Assembly: GCA_028873975.1 (NCBI GenBank)
Contig: JAPPMO010000089.1
Coordinates: forward strand, 1 to 64,000
Length of the DNA: 64,000 bases
Origin: Chloroflexota bacterium
GTDB taxonomy: Bacteria; Chloroflexota; Anaerolineae; Aggregatilineales; Phototrophicaceae
Direction of reading: 5' to 3'
In this document: positions 24,869 to 34,743 of the stretch, in pieces
Numbering within the stretch: the stretch's first letter is position 1
Layout: the number at the start of each line of letters is the position of its first letter
Program-made: the position numbers and the translations under genes
Notes under the pieces: model-generated
Told to the model about the DNA's origin: nothing
Seen by the model: the letters and a program-made list of their open reading frames with translations, nothing else
Database searches by the model: none

Positions 24869-27595
24869 GTGGAGCAGGGATTGAAGGCCGCCAGCGTGCC
24901 CGACGCACTGGACTACTTGATGACGAGTTACGGGGAAGACGACGCGCTTGTCGTGCTTGCGCGCAGCGACGGCTTCCCGGTTGACGATGCCGCCCAATGT
25001 CACAGGCAGCTCTCTTTAGAACCGATGACCTTGGATGAGAGCGGCAATGCCCCTGCTTTGGCTTTTATGAAGACTGACGACGAACGAGCGCTGCTAGTCT
25101 ATGCCTGGTCGCCGGATAGAAAAGACGGAAGCGCCTGTTACCAATATGTTTCGATTCCTTATGACCTGCTGAGACCGAAAAATGCCGGGCACCAGTGGCT
25201 GCTCGAAAATCTGCCGCTGGATCTGGCGCGGGATGGCGACAGTGGCACTGCTTTAACTATGCCCGACAATACGGATGGGGTCGCGACGACATCTGAGGAT
25301 CGCTTTGGCACAGTCCTGAACGAGCTTTTGGAGCTGGATTTCGACCTGGCGATGACCCTCGCGGGAGCGTTCTTGCACGAGCGAAAACTGATGATTCGCA
25401 ATTTCCCGGCAGATTTCGAGCAACGCCTTGACCTGATCGCCGGGCTGCGAGGGCTGTTGCCGGACGCCGCAACGGTCAAGTTGAGTTTTTCAACAAACGA
25501 CCTCCAGACGCAGCTGCAACCTCCTCATATCGTCTTTTCCGAGGGCGACGACGATACGCGCTACTGGACCCTGAATTGGAACGATCCCGAAGCGAATGCC
25601 GCAGTCCGGGAGCATCCCTACCTCCAATTGCTCAGCGCTTGGTGGCGGGAGGATAGCGATAGTTTCGCCGAGCGCATCGACAGCCTCGAGGCTTTGACAG
25701 TCGCGACCATGGGAGACGGAGAGCTTTCGGCAGAATTGGCGGCCGTCGCCGAACGCTATTTGCTGGACCAACGGACATTGACAGAGGACGCGCTGGAAAC
25801 GGGCGCGATGATCGGCGCTTTGTCCAGCGCCGCGCCGCCAATGGGCGAATTGCGCCGTCGATATATAAGGAAGCTGCTCGAAAACGCATTGCGAAACCGC
25901 GATGTCGTGGCGGGGAAGCGCGTTGCCGAAGAGCTGGAGGAAGACGCGCGGCTGGAAGCGGAACTTGCGGGCCTCTTTGACGACATGCTGGAATCGCAGC
26001 CGGATACCGTCTATGTCTTCGCCCGCAATCGACTGAATCATTTGGGCATCGACGAGAAATGGATCCCGCGCTTGCAGGCTGCCGCGCGCGATTCGCTTGA
26101 AGTCGCCATCGAAGAAGGTGATGTGCCGACCTTGATCAGTTGGCTGGAATTGATCGCGCATGAACCGCTTTCTTATCAATTGCAAGACATCCTTCGCGAC
26201 GGGGTCTTGTCGTCGGTTGAGCGCGCGCGCGACAACGGCGAATTAGGCATCCATCTCATCCTGATCGCCGCGCGCCGCCTGCCCAATATCGCCGATACGC
26301 TTTATGAGGATGAATCGCTGATCGCCGCCCTGCCGGCCAAAATGAGCCGCGCCCTGCGCGACAACTCGGCCGGGGCTTTGGAACCTCTTATTGAAGAAAC
26401 AGCCGAGTACTTTCTGCTCGCGCTCTTCCACGGCATCGAGACCTCCGACGAGCAGTTGGTCACGATCGCGGCGGTGGAGTATCTTTGGACGCTTTTCGCC
26501 TCCGAGAAGCGAGTCGATCTTCCGGTGATTTATCGGCCGCCGGCCATGATCCGATTGTTGGCTACACAAGCCAGCCACCAGCTCACCGACGACGCGCTGG
26601 ATCTTCACCTGCGCCATGTTCTGATCAGCGATGATCGGGAATTGCTCGTCGAAGCGGCAAGTCATCTTGCCGATCGCGATGTGCTTTTCCCAAGGTTGAG
26701 CGCCTTGCTCGAGGACGATGATTTCCCGCTGGACCGGGTTTTGTCGATCTTGAACGCGGTATCCGGCATCGACAATTTGGCGCCCCGCGATGTGATTGAC
26801 GCCTATTTCGGGATGCTTGATTTCTACGATTGGGAACCCGCGACGCAGCCGCTGATGGAAGCGCTGGCGCGTTTGATGGCAAAGAACCAGGCGCTGCATA
26901 TCTCTTATCGGCATCTTTGGAAATGTTTCGAAAGCTGCAGCGGCCTGCAATTGGAAACCGCGGCCCGCACCACTGCCACGCATCTTTTTCAGCAATTTGA
27001 AGATGAAGAAGATATCCCGCTGGTCGTCGACGGCATCGCGCGCTTGTGGCGGCAAGGCAATTGGAGCCGAACGCTGCTGAATACACTCTACGACTGGTGG
27101 CGGGAACACACTCACCGTTGCGCCTTGACGCAATTGCAGCGGCTCGAGCGCGAGTTGGAGGCGCACCGCCACCTCGAACCGCTAAAGCAAATCTTGCGTA
27201 CGGCGCTGGCCATGCGCCGCTGGATGCCGGACCGCGATCCCGCTAATTTCGCCCAAGCGATCAATGCGGCTTGCACCTTGGTCGAACATATCACCGACGC
27301 TTTCGACCATGCGCATTTGACCGATATTGATCCACAGACCGTGCGCCGCGAATTGGCGCTCGTCCGCGATGTTCTTTCGGCGGACGAGCGGCATATCCTG
27401 GCGAATAACCTGCGCAATCTAGCCCATCTGATGACCGAAATGGCGGAAAACCGCAGCAAACGATCGCTCATCCGCAGCGATGACAGTATTGACCGGCAAC
27501 TGAATCTCGGGGAGGCGCAGCCGCAGGGGTCTATTGATATGATGAAATGGGTGGCCGGATATCTCGATGGCGCGCATAACCCAAGCGACGAATGA
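24869..27595 (+). CDS. Large cytoplasmic protein of unknown function
   Basis: A 908-residue protein with a GTG start and no signal peptide or membrane helix. The first 230 residues look alpha/beta (YQYVSIPYDLL, VKLSFSTND), and the remaining ~680 are helical, acidic and Leu-rich, like an alpha-solenoid. No catalytic motif was recognised. A distant resemblance to GTPase-associated (GAP1-type) proteins of predicted conflict systems came to mind but cannot be supported by eye. It is divergent from the kinase-STAND-WD40 gene across a 378-bp shared region, which suggests, without proving, a functional link. Alternative starts exist downstream of the GTG. Confidence 0.8.
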   Translation: MEQGLKAASVPDALDYLMTSYGEDDALVVLARSDGFPVDDAAQCHRQLSLEPMTLDESGNAPALAFMKTDDERALLVYAWSPDRKDGSACYQYVSIPYDLLRPKNAGHQWLLENLPLDLARDGDSGTALTMPDNTDGVATTSEDRFGTVLNELLELDFDLAMTLAGAFLHERKLMIRNFPADFEQRLDLIAGLRGLLPDAATVKLSFSTNDLQTQLQPPHIVFSEGDDDTRYWTLNWNDPEANAAVREHPYLQLLSAWWREDSDSFAERIDSLEALTVATMGDGELSAELAAVAERYLLDQRTLTEDALETGAMIGALSSAAPPMGELRRRYIRKLLENALRNRDVVAGKRVAEELEEDARLEAELAGLFDDMLESQPDTVYVFARNRLNHLGIDEKWIPRLQAAARDSLEVAIEEGDVPTLISWLELIAHEPLSYQLQDILRDGVLSSVERARDNGELGIHLILIAARRLPNIADTLYEDESLIAALPAKMSRALRDNSAGALEPLIEETAEYFLLALFHGIETSDEQLVTIAAVEYLWTLFASEKRVDLPVIYRPPAMIRLLATQASHQLTDDALDLHLRHVLISDDRELLVEAASHLADRDVLFPRLSALLEDDDFPLDRVLSILNAVSGIDNLAPRDVIDAYFGMLDFYDWEPATQPLMEALARLMAKNQALHISYRHLWKCFESCSGLQLETAARTTATHLFQQFEDEEDIPLVVDGIARLWRQGNWSRTLLNTLYDWWREHTHRCALTQLQRLERELEAHRHLEPLKQILRTALAMRRWMPDRDPANFAQAINAACTLVEHITDAFDHAHLTDIDPQTVRRELALVRDVLSADERHILANNLRNLAHLMTEMAENRSKRSLIRSDDSIDRQLNLGEAQPQGSIDMMKWVAGYLDGAHNPSDE

Positions 27596-27649
27596 GATGA
27601 GGTCCAAGCCAGGGGCAAAGCCCGAACTGCGCGATTAACAGGAAGACGA

Positions 27650-28000
27650 ATGCGTATGGAAAAACTCTTCACCTATGGCACCTTGCAGAATCCGGAAACA
27701 CAGAAACAGTTGCTCGGTCGCACACTGGGCGACGGCTTGCCGGATTCCCTGCTTGGCTATCGTCTGGCCAAGCTTAATGGCATTCATTATGTCTACAGTA
27801 TTTTGCAACCGCACAGCGGATCTCGGGTGGAAGGTTTGCTCTTTGAAGTCAGCAGCGAGGAACTCAAGAAGCTGGACGACTATGAAGGAAATGCTTATGT
27901 GCGGGTCAGCGCGCGGCTGGTTAGCAAGACGCGGGCCTGGGTCTATATCGAGAATCCCAAGTCGGAATTCCGCAGCCATATTGAAGCGATTGAGGGCTGA
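27650..28000 (+). CDS. Gamma-glutamylcyclotransferase-like (AIG2) protein
   Basis: A 116-residue protein of the AIG2/GGCT-like fold. The N-terminal YGTL motif (LFTYGTLQNPETQ), which binds the gamma-glutamyl carboxylate, and the catalytic Glu in LDDYEGNAY are present. Members cleave gamma-glutamyl amines or peptides to 5-oxoproline. A GGAAGACG ribosome site precedes ATG 27650; the ATG at 27656 is an alternative. It lies 54 bp after the unknown gene and may be co-transcribed with it. Confidence 0.82.
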   Translation: MRMEKLFTYGTLQNPETQKQLLGRTLGDGLPDSLLGYRLAKLNGIHYVYSILQPHSGSRVEGLLFEVSSEELKKLDDYEGNAYVRVSARLVSKTRAWVYIENPKSEFRSHIEAIEG

Positions 28001-28174
28001 TTGTTGCCATATCCTGGCGCCGTCAGGACAATGCCGGCGCTTCCAAAAAACCCCTCGGCGCGCAACCGGCGAAAAGGCCTCCCGCGCTCGCGCAAATCAA
28101 GAAACTCGTTCCGCTGGCGCGGATGGGGGTCTGTCAAATATACAGCTGAATGACATGAGACAGGGCGGTCGAAG

Positions 28175-29350
28175 ATGAAGACGCTTGGCATCGGTGTGAT
28201 TGGCATGGGCTGGATGGGACAGGTTCACAGCCGTTCCTACGGCTTGGCGTCGCAGCGCTTTCCCGACAGCGGTCTGGCGGCGAAGCTGGTTATCTGCTCC
28301 GACAATGTAGCGGAACGCGCCAACCAGGCGCGGCAACTTCTCGGCTTTGAAGCGGCGACCTCGGACTGGCGCGAAGTGATCGAGCATCCTCAGGTACAGA
28401 TTGTAAATATCGCCACGCCAAATAATCTGCATGTCGAAATCGTTGACGCGGCCGCAGCGGCCGGCAAGCACATCTTCTGCGAAAAGCCGGTCGGGCGAAG
28501 TCCCTCGGAAACCGCGCGGATCGAATCCAGCGCGCAGCGAGCCGGCGTTCTGACCTTTGTCGGTTTCAATTATCGCTGGGCGCCGCTGGTGATGCACGCC
28601 AAAAAATTGATCAGCGAGGGCAAGCTGGGCGAATTGACCCAGTACCGCGGTCGTTTCTTCAGCATGTACGGCAGCAATCCTTACGGCTTGCTGTCCTGGC
28701 GCTTCGACAAGGACGTGGCCGGCTACGGCGCGCTGGGCGACATCATGGCTCATGTCACCGACATGGCGCTCCACCTGGCGGGGCCGATCAAGCGGCTGGC
28801 CAGCAACGCGCATACCTTTATCGCCGAACGACCAAGGCCGATCCCCGGCAAAGGCGCCCACTATTCCATGGGCGCGCCGGGCGACCCCACAGGAGCGGTC
28901 ACCAACGAAGATTATGTTGGCGCGCTGGTGGAATTCGCCAACGGCGCCCGCGGCAGCTTCGAAGCGTCGCGCACGATCTTCGGGCCGAAGAATCAATTCG
29001 GCTTTGAAGTTAACGGCACCGAAGGCGCGATGAATTGGGACTTCGAGCGGATGAACGAATTGCAGCTCTACCTGCCCGGCGACGATGGCCTGCGAGACGG
29101 TTACCTGCGACTGGTCGGCGGAGACAAATATCCTTACCACGGCAATTTCAATCCGGGTGACGGCAGCGGCATCGGCTACGAAGACATGAAGGTCATCGAA
29201 GCCTATCAGTTCTTGAAATCGGTCGCTGATGGCGCGCAAGCCTCGCCCGGTTTTGGCGATGCGCTGGCCGTCGCCGAGGCGCACGCGGCCATGATCCGCT
29301 CCTGGCGGAGCGGCGCCTGGGAAGACGTGACACCCTTGCCTCCCGCCTGA
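28175..29350 (+). CDS. Gfo/Idh/MocA-family oxidoreductase
   Basis: A 391-residue NAD(P)-dependent sugar dehydrogenase. Rossmann motif [13 protein letters not shown] (6-18), ATPNNLHVE and the signature [10 protein letters not shown] carrying the catalytic Lys. The C-terminal half follows the GFO_IDH_MocA_C pattern ([27 protein letters not shown]). Substrate not predictable; myo-inositol or an oxidised sugar is plausible, since an IolB-like enzyme is encoded at 43661. It precedes the guanine deaminase gene by about 50 bp. Confidence 0.88.
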   Translation: MKTLGIGVIGMGWMGQVHSRSYGLASQRFPDSGLAAKLVICSDNVAERANQARQLLGFEAATSDWREVIEHPQVQIVNIATPNNLHVEIVDAAAAAGKHIFCEKPVGRSPSETARIESSAQRAGVLTFVGFNYRWAPLVMHAKKLISEGKLGELTQYRGRFFSMYGSNPYGLLSWRFDKDVAGYGALGDIMAHVTDMALHLAGPIKRLASNAHTFIAERPRPIPGKGAHYSMGAPGDPTGAVTNEDYVGALVEFANGARGSFEASRTIFGPKNQFGFEVNGTEGAMNWDFERMNELQLYLPGDDGLRDGYLRLVGGDKYPYHGNFNPGDGSGIGYEDMKVIEAYQFLKSVADGAQASPGFGDALAVAEAHAAMIRSWRSGAWEDVTPLPPA

Positions 29351-29402
29351 CAGTCCGGTTTCCATGTCCATGGTCCGATCGCAGACAGAATGGTCTATGC
29401 CA

Positions 29403-30716
29403 ATGAATAAACTTGCCTTGCGCGGCTCGCTGTTCTATGTGAGGGACGACCCCTTTCTGAATCCGCCGGAAGACTGCGCTGTCTACGAGCCGGATGGGAT
29501 CATCGTCATCGAGGGCGGCAAGATCTCCGGGGTCGGAGGCGCCGCCGAGATTCTGCCCGCGCTGCCCGACGATGTCGAAGTACGGCGTCATGCGCGCTCG
29601 ATCCTGATGCCCGGTTTCGTCGACGCGCATATCCATTACCCGCAGGTCGAGATCATCGGCTCTTACGGCACGCAACTGCTGGAATGGCTGAACAAATACA
29701 CCTTCCCGACCGAAGCCAAATTCAATGACGAGGCGCACGCTAAGCGCATCGCCGAGTTTTTCGTCGCCGAGTTGTTCCGCAATGGCACGACTTCCGCCTC
29801 GGTATTCTGTACGTCGGCGCCAGGTTCCGTCCGCGCCATATTCGAGGCGGCGCAAGCGCGCAACATGCTGATCCTGGCGGGCAAGATGATGATGGACAGC
29901 CATGCCCCGCCCGCCATCCTTGATACGGCGCAATCGAGCTATGACGATTCCAAAACCTTGATCGAACGCTGGCGCCGGCGCGGACGCTGTCTCTACACGG
30001 TGACGCCGCGCTTCGCCCTCACCAGCAGTCCGCGGCAACTGGAGTTGGCCGGCGCGCTGATGCACGAATTCGCTGACGTGCGGCTGCAGTCGCATATTTC
30101 GGAGAACCTGGCGGAGATCGCGCGGGCAAAGGAATTGTATCCGCAGCGGGAGCATTATACCGACATCTATGAATACTACGGATTGCTGGATGAACGAGCG
30201 ATATACGGCCATGGCGTTCATCTGTCGGAAGAGGAATTGCGTCGCTTCCACGAGACCGGCGCCAATATCGCCCACTGTCCCACCTCGAATTTTTTCATCG
30301 GCAGCGGTCTCTTTGACATCGCCAAAACCAAAGCCGAGCGCCGTCCGGTCACGGTGGGGTTGGGAACCGATGTCGGCGGCGGGACCAGTTTCTCCATGCT
30401 GCAAACGATGAACGAAGCCTACAAAATGGCGCAGTTGCGCAAGATCTCCCTTACGGCGATTCAGAGCTTTTATCTGGCGACGCTGGGCAGCGCCCAAGCG
30501 CTTGGCATTGCCGATCGCGTCGGTACCTTAGCGGTCGGTCATGACGCCGATATCATCGCGCTTGATCCGCGCGCGACGCCGCTGCTGGAGCTGCGCAGCG
30601 AGGTGGCGGAGAGCTTTGAGGAGCTCTTGTTCGCGCTGATGATCTGCGCCGACGACCGCGCTGTCGAGGCGACTTATGTCGCTGGCGAAGCGGTATATCT
30701 GCGCGCTTCCGCCTAG
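29403..30716 (+). CDS. guaD: Guanine deaminase (amidohydrolase family)
   Basis: About 437 residues. Converts guanine to xanthine and ammonia. Metal-binding DAHIHYPQ, SHISEN, YGHGVHLSEEE and GTDVGGGTSFSM are laid out as in GuaD, as is the substrate-loop region LEWLNKYTFPTE. The frame is open from 29364, and ATGs at 29364, 29397 and 29403 are all possible; the last places the family's usual LRGSLFYV start near residue 5. It is tail-to-tail with the glycosyltransferase gene (4-nt overlap). No xanthine dehydrogenase of the canonical three-domain type is in the window. Confidence 0.85.
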   Translation: MNKLALRGSLFYVRDDPFLNPPEDCAVYEPDGIIVIEGGKISGVGGAAEILPALPDDVEVRRHARSILMPGFVDAHIHYPQVEIIGSYGTQLLEWLNKYTFPTEAKFNDEAHAKRIAEFFVAELFRNGTTSASVFCTSAPGSVRAIFEAAQARNMLILAGKMMMDSHAPPAILDTAQSSYDDSKTLIERWRRRGRCLYTVTPRFALTSSPRQLELAGALMHEFADVRLQSHISENLAEIARAKELYPQREHYTDIYEYYGLLDERAIYGHGVHLSEEELRRFHETGANIAHCPTSNFFIGSGLFDIAKTKAERRPVTVGLGTDVGGGTSFSMLQTMNEAYKMAQLRKISLTAIQSFYLATLGSAQALGIADRVGTLAVGHDADIIALDPRATPLLELRSEVAESFEELLFALMICADDRAVEATYVAGEAVYLRASA

Positions 30717-32665
30717 CCGACGCGGACCCGCGCCAACTCCAGGTAGTCGCCATCCCCGACTGGAAGACGCGCGCTTGCGTCATTGATATCGTAAAGACCG
30801 GCGATCAGCTTATAGTCGCCCGGGGACAAATCATGCGGCAGCAGGAGCGCGTGATTATCCAGCACCGCTACGCCAGGCTGCCAGTCTACGGTCTTCGCCA
30901 GACCCCCGCCCGGTTCGCTGTCCCGCTGCGCTGCCAGGAAGCCCTCGGCATCAAGCAGCTGCAGGAAGACCTTGTAGCGCGCGTCGATGGGCGCATCGGC
31001 AATCCAGGTGAACTGAACCTGCAAGACATCGCCCGGCAGAATTCGGTCAAGCGCCGCCTCCACGCTCAAGGCGGCCGAAGCCAGCAAGATCTGCCTGCCA
31101 AAGCGCGCGTCCAGCGGCTGCGGCTGAGCGAAATCAGCCGGGCTGACGTATTGCGCGTAGCGCAGATCGCCCACCCAGACGTCGCTAATCTCGAAGGCAT
31201 TTCGATTGAGCGCCGCTTCGACAATGCCTTCCGGGTCTTGTTCCGCCGCGCCATAAAAGATGACGTGCAGGCGGTCATGCGCCGCGATTATGTCGCTCAC
31301 TTGGGCGCGCGTCGATTCGACATCCGCCGTCAGGGGCAAGCCGTAGACGGGCGCCTCCGCGCGATAGTAATAATGCAGGACCTCCGCGAATCCGGCTGCG
31401 CTGACGATTAAAGCATCGCCTTCCTTCAGTTCGCCCTCGATATGCCGGACCAAGCCGCGGATGTCATCACGTTGAAAGTCGGCATGATGATAGAGAATCG
31501 GCAAGCCTTTGATCAGAGCCAGGAGCAAGCCAGCCGAAGCGGCCGCCGCCGCCAGCCTGGGAACATGACGCAGCGCGGCATGTCTGTCGCGGGTCCGGCG
31601 CGTCCAGAGGATCCAGACGCCGCGCCCCATCCAAAGCGCGAAAGCCAGTTGAGCCGGCAGCAAGAAACGCAGGTAACGCGCGCCCAGATCCATGGACAGG
31701 TAGACGCCAACCGAGATCAAGACCCAGGCCACTGGCAGCAGCATATTCCATAGCGCGCGCCCCCGCGTATCGGGCAGGAGCAAGCCGAAGAGCAGGAAGA
31801 AATAGACGACGAAGCCCATGCTTCCCATACTCAACTCGAAGGTGCTGCCAAAAGCCAAATAGCCCTGTATCCCCCGCAGCAAGCGATCAAGGGCGACCGG
31901 CGCCGCGATATTCGGCTGAGCGAAGACTTGACTGACGGCGGTCGAGATCCAGGGGGAGAAGAGCAAAAGGCTTAGCGCGTTCGCGAATAGGTAAGCGATC
32001 AAGGTCCGCTTGGCGACCTCGGTCGATTGAGGCTGGGCCAGCCAAGATCTGCCAAACCATATAATAGCCAGGGCAATCTGCGTCAACAGAACCAAAGCGA
32101 AAACGACATGAGTATAAAGACCGAGGGCGTTGATCAATCCCAGCACAATGATGGCTCGACCGCGGGAGCGCGCTGGAGAGTGCCGACAGAGATCGCCCAG
32201 AAAAACGACAAAGAGCAACATGCTGCCGGCTGCGATCGCCGTCAACATGGCGTACATGCGCGCCTCGCCCGCGTAATAGATGCTGAAACTGTTAAGCGCC
32301 ACAAAAGCGGAGGCGGTCAAACCAGCCACCGGATGGAAGAGACGGGATCCCAAAGCGTAAGTCAAAGCGACGCTCAGCAGGCTGAAAAAAGCCGAAAGCG
32401 ACCGCAAGGCGAATTCGGAGGCGCCGGCGACATCTTCCCACAGCCCCAGCAGCGTGAAGTAGGCTGGCACATGAACATTGCGCTGCAAAAGCGGGATCAA
32501 TTCCGGCAAAGTACGCAGCGCATGGTTGTATGCGACGCCTTCGTCGTACCAAAGAGATTGCTCGCCCAAACGATGAAAGCGGAGCGCGCAGCCCAAGACG
32601 AGCAAGAGCAGCATCAGAAGCGGCGGGGACAGATGCCGGGTCCGGTTCCAGGCGCCGGCGTTCAT
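30713..32665 (-). CDS. GT39/ArnT-type membrane glycosyltransferase
   Basis: A 650-residue polytopic protein with about 10-12 hydrophobic helices and a C-terminal soluble part (about 400-650). The first extracytoplasmic loop carries LGEQSLWYDEG, the Asp/Glu motif at which lipid-phosphate-sugar donors are used in PMT/ArnT-like enzymes. The C-terminal region ends in a small beta-rich domain (GDYKLIAGLYD) common in Chloroflexota homologues. It overlaps the upstream glycosidase-like gene by 4 nt (ATGA), so translation is coupled. Donor and acceptor are unknown. Confidence 0.85.
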   Translation of the reverse strand: MNAGAWNRTRHLSPPLLMLLLLVLGCALRFHRLGEQSLWYDEGVAYNHALRTLPELIPLLQRNVHVPAYFTLLGLWEDVAGASEFALRSLSAFFSLLSVALTYALGSRLFHPVAGLTASAFVALNSFSIYYAGEARMYAMLTAIAAGSMLLFVVFLGDLCRHSPARSRGRAIIVLGLINALGLYTHVVFALVLLTQIALAIIWFGRSWLAQPQSTEVAKRTLIAYLFANALSLLLFSPWISTAVSQVFAQPNIAAPVALDRLLRGIQGYLAFGSTFELSMGSMGFVVYFFLLFGLLLPDTRGRALWNMLLPVAWVLISVGVYLSMDLGARYLRFLLPAQLAFALWMGRGVWILWTRRTRDRHAALRHVPRLAAAAASAGLLLALIKGLPILYHHADFQRDDIRGLVRHIEGELKEGDALIVSAAGFAEVLHYYYRAEAPVYGLPLTADVESTRAQVSDIIAAHDRLHVIFYGAAEQDPEGIVEAALNRNAFEISDVWVGDLRYAQYVSPADFAQPQPLDARFGRQILLASAALSVEAALDRILPGDVLQVQFTWIADAPIDARYKVFLQLLDAEGFLAAQRDSEPGGGLAKTVDWQPGVAVLDNHALLLPHDLSPGDYKLIAGLYDINDASARLPVGDGDYLELARVRVG

Positions 32666-34398
32666 TTCAGGCGCTCTCGCAGGGCGAGAGCAACCGTGCC
32701 CGCCAGCACGATCACAAGCGCCAGAGCTGCTGCAACCAGTGGAAACAGGTGATTCAGACTGAGGTCGTATACAGCGATTTCGTCAACAATTACGGGGGCG
32801 GAACCCAAGTCGATCCAGCCGCTGCGCGCTCCGGTCGCCGACAGAGCGAAGCGGCTGACGCGCCAGAGGCTGTCGTCGCTTTCGGCCGGGCGCCAGCGAA
32901 TCTCGACGGCTGTACCCTGCGCGCGAAAGGCGATGCCGGCGTCGAATCGTTTCGCCCGCCCGAAGTGCGCGCTTTCATCGCTTAGGACCGTGCCTTCGCC
33001 GCTCACTTGCCAGGTTTCCGCCTGGTGCCTGCCCCGATACAATATCGGCTCTTGATTGACGATGTAATCGCGTACGCTTTCATAAACCGGCAGCGGCGTG
33101 AAGGTCGGTTTTTCCGGCTGATAATCCGGTTCGACCATGCGGAAATAGTATTTGGACTGATTCGCTTCGAAAGGATCTTTGCGGGTGAAGAACCAGTACA
33201 TGACATTGCCGATCCAGGGCCACTCCTGCTGAACCCGATCGTAGAGCAGTGGCATATATCGCGCCGCTTGTTCCTGCGTGGCATTGCCATAGCGGCTGAA
33301 GGCGTCTATCTCTTCGCGCGGCAGTTCGGCGTCAAGTGTGGCGTTCCAAGCCGCTTCGCTCAGCCAGATTGGTTTGTGGGCATCGCCATTGCGCACCATG
33401 ATATCGCGATAATAGCTATGCCGAGCCACATTGACCGAGGTCGCGCGCAAACGGCGATCGGTCGGCCCGCTAAAGAGCCCGTAACCCTGCGCCGAGAAGA
33501 CGTCAAAGCAATCCCCGCCGCCGAGGTCATAAATCTCTTGCAGGAAGATCAAATCGCTGAAGCCGAAATAACCGTCCAGCGAGATTGTCGGAGCGATTGC
33601 GGCGCTGACAACCACTACCTCCGGATCAACTCGCTTGAGCGCCTCGCGCGTCCGGCAAAGCATTTCCACATAGCGCGGCGGATCGACAAAGGCATTGCCC
33701 CATTCCGGATAGATGTTGGGTTCGTTCCAAACCTGATAGTGGCTGATGCGCCCGCGGTAGCGCCCCGCGATCGCGGCGGCATAGTTCACGAAGTCCTGCA
33801 GGTCATCAGGCGGCGCAAAGGCGCCGGCTTCAGGATCCGCGCGCGACCAATCGGGCGGATTGCTCAAGCGCACCAGCAGGCGCAAGCCATAGGCTTCGGT
33901 CAAGTCAACGATCCGGTCGTACTTTGCCCAGCCATCAACCGTATCGACGACGCCGTCGCCATCGTGATCTTGTCGCGAGTCCTTGAATTGACCTCGTCCG
34001 TCCACCTCCAGGTCCTCCCAAGGGAATTCCTGCCGCAGCCAGAGGAAACCGGCCTCGCGGATCATCGCCAGCATCGCTTCAATTTTGGGACCCTCGACCT
34101 CATGCTGCAAAAAAGTGTTGACGCCATACGGGATATCGCTCTTGTGCTTGACGGGCGCCAGCGGCTCCGTCGCCAGCGGCTGCCGGAGCAGATTGCCCGC
34201 CACTTCGACCATGCCGCGCATTTGCGCCAGGGGCGATTCCTCGCCGGTCTGCGACCACATCAATTGCCAAGCCAAGCCCCGATTCCGCAGATCCAAGCCG
34301 AGCATCGCGAGCAGGAGCAGCAAAACGGCGCAGGCAAGGATCAGATATCGGCGCCGGAGTCGCTGATGGGAGTTAGGGGATTCGCTCATATCAGGCAT
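32662..34398 (-). CDS. Membrane-anchored glycoside hydrolase-like (TIM-barrel) protein
   Basis: About 578 residues. N-terminal membrane helix (LILACAVLLLLLAMLGL) and a second helix at the C-terminus (LFPLVAAALALVIVLAGTVA), so the catalytic domain is external. The barrel resembles clan GH-A (GH5/GH39-like): the acid/base candidate is in YQVWNEPNIYP and the nucleophile candidate in PIWLSEAAWN. DHDGDGVVD is a calcium-loop motif. The frame runs back to 34533 through a repeat element; ATG 34398 (or 34389) is preferred because the upstream part is repeat sequence. It is coupled to the glycosyltransferase, so glycan assembly and trimming at the cell surface are a plausible joint role. Confidence 0.75.
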   Translation of the reverse strand: MPDMSESPNSHQRLRRRYLILACAVLLLLLAMLGLDLRNRGLAWQLMWSQTGEESPLAQMRGMVEVAGNLLRQPLATEPLAPVKHKSDIPYGVNTFLQHEVEGPKIEAMLAMIREAGFLWLRQEFPWEDLEVDGRGQFKDSRQDHDGDGVVDTVDGWAKYDRIVDLTEAYGLRLLVRLSNPPDWSRADPEAGAFAPPDDLQDFVNYAAAIAGRYRGRISHYQVWNEPNIYPEWGNAFVDPPRYVEMLCRTREALKRVDPEVVVVSAAIAPTISLDGYFGFSDLIFLQEIYDLGGGDCFDVFSAQGYGLFSGPTDRRLRATSVNVARHSYYRDIMVRNGDAHKPIWLSEAAWNATLDAELPREEIDAFSRYGNATQEQAARYMPLLYDRVQQEWPWIGNVMYWFFTRKDPFEANQSKYYFRMVEPDYQPEKPTFTPLPVYESVRDYIVNQEPILYRGRHQAETWQVSGEGTVLSDESAHFGRAKRFDAGIAFRAQGTAVEIRWRPAESDDSLWRVSRFALSATGARSGWIDLGSAPVIVDEIAVYDLSLNHLFPLVAAALALVIVLAGTVALALRERLK

Positions 34399-34420
34399 TA
34401 TAATGGCAGGCAAGTCTGAT

Positions 34421-34668
34421 GGTATAGCGTACAGGGCAATCGCTTCAAAATGGTATCTTGTGGAGCAATGCAAATAACAAACTGAAAATTCACCACAGAG
34501 CCACAGAGCGCACAGAGAAATACAAAAGATCATTTCTGTTTACGGGCGTTTCAGCGGGTCGCGTAGACACTGACCGACAAACGCCCCTACATCGCTCCTT
34601 TTTGGCAGGCAAGAGCTTAAATCTCGGTGTCCTCGGTGGTGAAAAAATAATTTGATGCGATTGCCCTG
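34421..34668. repeat. Full-length dispersed inverted-repeat element
   Basis: Left end GGTATAGCGTACAGGGCAAT then CGCTTCAAAATG; right end TTTGATGCGATTGCCCTG. Interior: CACCACAGAGCCACAGAGCGCACAGAG on the left and CTCGGTGTCCTCGGTGGTGAA on the right, which pair imperfectly, with a GGGCGTTTC...AAACGCCCCTACA hairpin between them. It is collinear with the copy at 52118-52350. There is no coding capacity and it accounts for most of the 345-bp gap. Confidence 0.8.
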
Positions 34669-34743
34669 GGGCAAGCGCCGCTTTCGTTGATTTGCCCCGC
34701 GATATGTGCTTAACTTGATAGGAGCATTCGACGATGGCTGGCT

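Noticed and set aside
24869..27595. GTPase-associated protein (GAP1-type) assignment for the 908-residue protein
   Set aside because: The resemblance is a memory-level impression of an alpha/beta head and helical tail; no motif could be pointed to.
15561..30716. Purine degradation pathway joining the molybdenum hydroxylase and guanine deaminase
   Set aside because: The hydroxylase is of the isoquinoline/aldehyde type without FAD domain and lies 11 kb away on the other strand; no uricase or allantoin genes occur.
34399..34533. N-terminal extension of the membrane glycosidase-like protein
   Set aside because: These codons lie largely inside the dispersed repeat element and precede the membrane anchor by an implausible Cys-rich stretch.
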